Positions 59,061 through 64,000 of a stretch of 64,000 nucleotides of DNA are shown piece by piece. The translations under genes and the position numbers were made by a program. Position 1 is the stretch's first letter, and each line of letters starts with the position of its first letter. The notes beneath the pieces were generated by a model that had not been told where the DNA came from, ran no database searches, and was given only the letters and a program-made list of their open reading frames with translations. Origin of the DNA: Psettodes erumei (taxonomy: Eukaryota; Chordata; Actinopteri; Pleuronectiformes; Psettodidae); assembly GCA_016785225.1 (NCBI GenBank), contig JAFBJZ010000635.1, positions 3,935,501 through 3,999,500 on the forward strand, given 5' to 3'.

Positions 59061-62000
59061 TTGTCTGAGAACAGCTGACTGAAAAATATACAGGGGTGAT
59101 CAGAGCTGTAAAACCAAAACAATGAGCTGAAAGAGTTTAAAAGATAAAACATTGAGTGGATGTGCAGGGGAGCCGTGGAGTCTGTTCAGTTTCTCTACAT
59201 TGACCTTTTTTCTTTGAGCGATCGGTGTTCATGTGTCGTTCTTCAGTTCCTCTAAGTATTTCAAACACACATAGAACTGTAAATCACTTCCTCATTTCAT
59301 TTGTACTTCACAGGAAAACGTGGATAATTGTTCAAACTGTGAAATTGCTGCATGGTCTCTGTTTGTTTTCTCTTCCACTGTATGAAAACGCGGTTGTTTG
59401 TCATGAGAGGGCGGTGGGCATGAAGGCGTGGAGGCTTCGGTGCTCGTTGGGCTGCGTGACTGACATTATTATCTACAGTGTTGTACATTTCGCTCGGTGT
59501 TTACAGGCTGATATATCTGCTAACAGTTAGCAGCTTGCGAAGCATCAGTTCCTCTGCCAATCATGTCCATGTGGGAAGAAACCCATGTTTCCTTTGTGCG
59601 CTGCGTTTTACGTGGAAACACACATGTCACAGCTTCGACTGGAGTCTGTCAGGAGATAAAGCCGGGACGATGACTGAGGGTTTCGCACAAGAATTAGATT
59701 GCTAGATGAACGTCCTGGCCTCCCCCCGATGACGGACGCCAAACTGTTTTGACTTCAGCCGAAGTCGTATTTTGTTTCTCTGGCTGCGGTAAAATATTGA
59801 TCGTTTTATGGCGAAGTGTGAGAAAGAAAAGCGCGAGCGGCCGTGCCAAAGCAAAGAAAATTGGAGCGAACGCCCACACAAACATAAACACACAGGCAAA
59901 TGATTCACACCCCCGCAGCACCAAGGCACGGACGCTGGACCAAACAACCGACTCTGCTCATAATAAGGAAACCATTGTTGGTCCGGACCAGGAGAAGCAT
60001 CCTCCGAGTCTGCAGTAAATCCACTCCATGAGATTTACGCCATCTGGCAGACACGGACGACATGAGTGAAACTCAGCAAACTGTCTTTCTGTTTTTCTTC
60101 ATTGTTTCCCAGATGCTTTATCAACCGCTGCGTTCACTTTTCATTTTCCTCCCTGCATTAGATAACAACTTCTTTTTTTTTAAGGGTCCTGTATTTTTCA
60201 GCTAATTTCCTGGAGTCCTTCATCATAATTTCCTGAAAATGAGCTGTTAATTAGCTTTAAATTGCTAGGATACTTCCAAAAGGCCCACGCAGTTTGGCAT
60301 CAGTCATATATTATGATACGCCATGCTCTACTTAAGGACTTTGTGTGCCTATACCAGCACCTTTAGTGTGTTCAGTTGTGTTGTTTTGTTTGCTTCAAAC
60401 CTTTTTTTGGGACAATGCAGATCTGAACTGAACTGACCCGCACAGATTGTCTTGTCATTAGCAAAGGTTAAAGATCCCCCTCCAGAAAGGTTTGAAGACA
60501 TTAAACAATAATTTGTGCCTGACGTTGGTTTTCCACACAAAGGTTCAATTGCCTTGTAAGAAAAAAGGCAAAAAAACGTTCCCTCTTCGGCCTTCTCGTG
60601 TCAAACGCTGCACATACATCATTCTGCGCGGCGAAGGTCAAGTGGAGCAGCAATCAGCAAAACACATTGAGCGGAGCGGAGAGGGACTTTAAACTGCAGA
60701 GTTCGACAAAGTGCTCCACGCCCACGAAATCCCTATCCTCAGGCCATCTGAAAAACAAGTCGAGTCTCACAAAAAAACACTGGACCTGTGGAGGAGATTC
60801 TCTGCAGGTCACCATGGCAACCTGTGTTTACTCAGGTGACGGCGTCCGCCTCGATCTAATCGTCCCTTCGGAGGGAGGCGCCCTGGGTTTACTCCTTTCT
60901 CCTCCTCTGTCTTTGATCTCTCTCCTCTCCGCGTGAGCTGTTCTGGTGGCGGCCGTCGGACGTCGCCTCCTCCGTCCTCGCTGGCGAGGCGGGCGCGATC
61001 CTCTTGAATCCATCACGAGCGCCGAGGAAATTCTCCTGACAGTAAGTGGAGCCACGTTTCGGGCCAGAGACGTATAAAACAGCACTTGTTTCCTCTCTCC
61101 CTGACAGTCGCTGACAATCTCAAGGGTTTTGTCCGTGTGGACCTTTTCCGTCACCCTGTCGGCAAATGGGGACGGCCGAGTGCGGCGACTGGAAACTGGA
61201 CCGAACGGGACAGAGCACCCGGGGGTGCTGCCAACTCCTGCACGTTAAAAAGAAAACAGTCCTCCACATTCGAGGCCCTGGAAGAGTGTTTGGGGAGGCC
61301 AGTGGAAATCCAATTTGAGGAGTGTGAAACAGGGACAGGAGTGTTACGATGGACTGTATGTCACTACAGCACAAACACAACTCAGGTCCAACTTCACAAA
61401 AACCACATGAAAGCAAACTGATTCACTGAGAAGCTCAACACACACAGATGAGCGACCATGTGCCCTGATCACACACACTGTTCAGTCTGGACACACACTC
61501 TTATCTCCTGCCTGTGTTGCTTGGCGCTGCTGTGATGAGGGCGCGCACACACACACACACACACCACAGCTCAGGCCACCCACCGCACACCTCCAAACAA
61601 ACCCAACTCTGTCAGGTGTTGGTGGCAGCGTGGCACTTTCCAGCTTTGAAACCCGCGGCCTAATTATCCCAGCACGGGGCAGTGGATGCGTGGAACCTGT
61701 TTTCTTTTAATGAAGACTGTGTTCTTACTGGAGGTATAGACCTGGAAAAATGCACTGGCTTAGTCTCGGATCAACAGGAAGGGGCTGCAATGATGTTTTG
61801 GGAGTTATTAATAATTTGTCCATGTGGCCACACATGGTGAGAAGCCACTACAACATTTAGCTCGGCTTTGGTCTCTCTCATGATCACCATGAGAAACAAG
61901 AGAAAAACACACGGGGCTCGTTAGCTGCTAACTGCTGATGAAGGACACGGGGTCAATCAGAGTGGTCTTCTGTGGCCTGTACGGCCAAGACAAGAAGCTA

Positions 62001-62959
62001 CAGGAAGCTGAAGGCAGAGCTGTGTCATCATTTTCTGCGGGGTGTGTCATTGTGTAGTCATTATAGATATAGAACATATAGAGGTGCCAGTGAGAGCCTC
62101 ACATCTGGCCGTTAAACCCTGCATGGCTGTTTGTCCATAGCATCTGACCACTGCGACATTTCAAAGCCTCTAAAGACGCCGTTCATTCACGTTTGATCTC
62201 AAGCCAAGGACTTCCAGTACAGAACGGGATTTGTGCAGTTCCATCGCAGGCCCTTAGCCTTCCTCCTCCTCCTCCTCCTCTTCCTCCAACCCTGAGCTGG
62301 GTCCAGACCAGACGCTGAGTCGACTTCCACTTTAATGCGAGGCATCCTCGTCTGGCACATCACACGTTGAGCCGTTTCACCTGAGGCTGTTATTCAGAGG
62401 AGGGAGCAGATGGAGGGCGACGACAGAGACGTGAGCGGTCCAGGACGGACGAGCGCAGGACACGGGATGCAGTGTGTTACGTAAAGGTGCAGGCTTCGCC
62501 CGGGGCGTGCTGTCAAATGACTGAGTGTACACCCCCTACCCTCCGACTGGCGTAAATCTGCCAGTTTGGTTTGCGAGCTATAATTTTTGGTTCTTCTCAT
62601 ACTGTCTTGTCTTCACTCATGATATTTTAAATTTCATTTTATGCTAATGTTAGCCGTCAGCATGTCCCAAGCTTTAAAGACGAGCCACGACAGTCTGTCA
62701 TCAAGCAAAACTTTACTTTAACTCCATTATTCAGCATCCCAAATGAAAACCAACTCTCTCTCAAATTTTGGATTTGGAATTTTTTCAGATAAACGATAAG
62801 TGTTTCTCCCCGGTTTGAGAAAAATCTCCTACTTGCTCATGAAAAGCTGAACTTTTGGAGACGCGTAGTTTAACAGGACAAAGATGACATAACAATTCAA
62901 TAAATGCTTTAAAAGACACAATTATGTAACACAGAACAGGGATGGGGGCGAGGCACCTC
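59061..62959. other. Gene-poor DNA
   Basis: It contains a short GC-rich patch at 60,830-61,060 (opposing 112- and 108-codon ORFs, no domain), a CA microsatellite and a CCT repeat near 62263-62288. No gene recognised. Confidence 0.55.
61546..61564 (+). repeat. (CA)n microsatellite after GCGCGC
   Basis: Short CA run. Confidence 0.9.
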
Positions 62960-63120
62960 TCTTCTACGTACAAGTAAAAAGCAAATTCTCTGCAAATCGA
63001 GGCTCGCTTATGGTGGCAATTAACCCCGATCTCATTATCACTTCATTACAGTGTGATGGCAGAGCTACAAAGCACGCCATGAAACAAAAGCCCTGAGTCA
63101 TGCAAATGTCACCGAGAGGC
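62960..63120. other. Conserved-noncoding-like stretch
   Basis: Unique sequence with GGCAATTAACCCCGATC, TCATTACAGTGTGATGG and ATGCAAAT (octamer, 63101-63108). It has no exon-like frame with good splice sites. Confidence 0.3.
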
Positions 63121-63548
63121 AGCAGAACAGTGGCATGCACAGCAGCCAGATGTGCAGTCGCATCGCGTGTGATCTGCTCAAAAAAACAAAACACAAAGGC
63201 AAAAGGACACATGGTGCATGAGCCTCAAACTAAAATAAGATTGCTCCCTGCTCCTCAGACTGAGTTTGACATCTGCGAGGGGACATTTGTGTGCGACAGC
63301 TGCATCTGAGAGAGAAAATGAAATGAAATCCAGAATGAGAGACACACATCCTGATGCTTATTAACATGCTTTCAGCAGGGAGTCGTGCCGTCCTCGGGTT
63401 ATTTACAACAAATGACATGGCAACAAGAAACACACGCCGAGTTTAAAGCAGCCTGCTTCAAGCCTCCATCTACGCACTATTCTGGCAATTTGTCTATGCA
63501 TGCTGAGATTCAAACAAGCAATTTTATTCTTTAAACAATAATGTCATG

Positions 63549-63558
63549 CCCCCCCCCC
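63549..63558 (+). repeat. Poly-C tract
   Basis: Ten C residues. Confidence 0.9.
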
Positions 63559-63728
63559 AGGACATAGAAAAGTGACTTTAACGGTTCACCATAAACACTA
63601 TGAGCAGCGGTGTGGGAGCGAGAGCTAGAAAGCGTCAAATTAGGCGTAAATGGTCCAGAACTTTACAAAGGAAAATCACATTAAAGCTCGTCCGGCCTGT
63701 GGATGCAGTGGGAAGTGGATTTTGTTTC

Positions 63729-63747
63729 AAAAAAAAAAAAAAAAAAA
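63729..63747 (+). repeat. Poly-A tract
   Basis: Nineteen A residues. The rest of 63,121-64,000 holds nothing recognised. Confidence 0.9.
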
Positions 63748-64000
63748 GAGGGGGAGATGACCTGTGAATTTGCCAGAAATAAGTTTCCACATGGAAAATG
63801 TTAGGTAACATGTCCACCTCTCTCACTCTTCTTTTTGTCAGAGTGAAAATGAAAGGGGCACCGTGTTGCACCTGGGGGGCTGCAGATCTGCCCCCCCACC
63901 CCGTCTGCTCAGAGACAAAGTAATAAATAATAGACGTGACCTGTGACCAGGTTCTGACCTGAAGCTGGAGAGCTGGAAAAAAATCCATCAGAAAGTCACA

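Overview
The window looks like nuclear DNA of a ray-finned, probably percomorph-type, fish. Evidence: vertebrate genes with short GT-AG introns, abundant CA/GT and other microsatellites, dispersed repeats I recognise from teleost genomes, and protein matches closest in my memory to fish and human orthologues. No bacterial, phage or CRISPR structure was seen.

Layout. Positions 1-20,000 hold a four-gene block matching the order I recall on human chromosome 15q14: AVEN, CHRM5, EMC7, KATNBL1. The first two coding exons of aven (minus) lie at 8149-6657; the rest of aven would continue off the left edge. The intronless coding exon of chrm5 (plus) lies at 8776-10305, head-to-head with aven. A GA-rich segment ending in a strong splice donor at 211/212 may be an upstream noncoding chrm5 exon, which would make chrm5 and aven overlapping antisense genes. 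emc7 (minus, 5 coding exons, 15117-13329, 240 aa) is tail-to-tail with chrm5. katnbl1 (minus, 9 coding exons, 19298-16455, 272 aa) follows in tandem, with probable 5' noncoding exons to about 19573. I reconstructed all splice junctions of emc7 and katnbl1 by eye and the reading phases close exactly.

Positions about 20,100-64,000 contain no gene I can recognise. They hold microsatellites, dispersed repeats and several GC-moderate unique stretches that look like conserved noncoding elements. EMC4 and SLC12A6, which follow KATNBL1 in human as I recall, were not seen. One short ORF on the minus strand (21568-21320) has a good signal peptide, four cysteines, a glycosylation sequon and a consensus splice donor, and is the best candidate for an undescribed gene.

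The known genes act separately: a Gq-coupled acetylcholine receptor, an apoptosis/checkpoint and RNA-binding protein, a subunit of the ER membrane protein insertase, and a nuclear katanin regulator. They are linked by old synteny, not by pathway.
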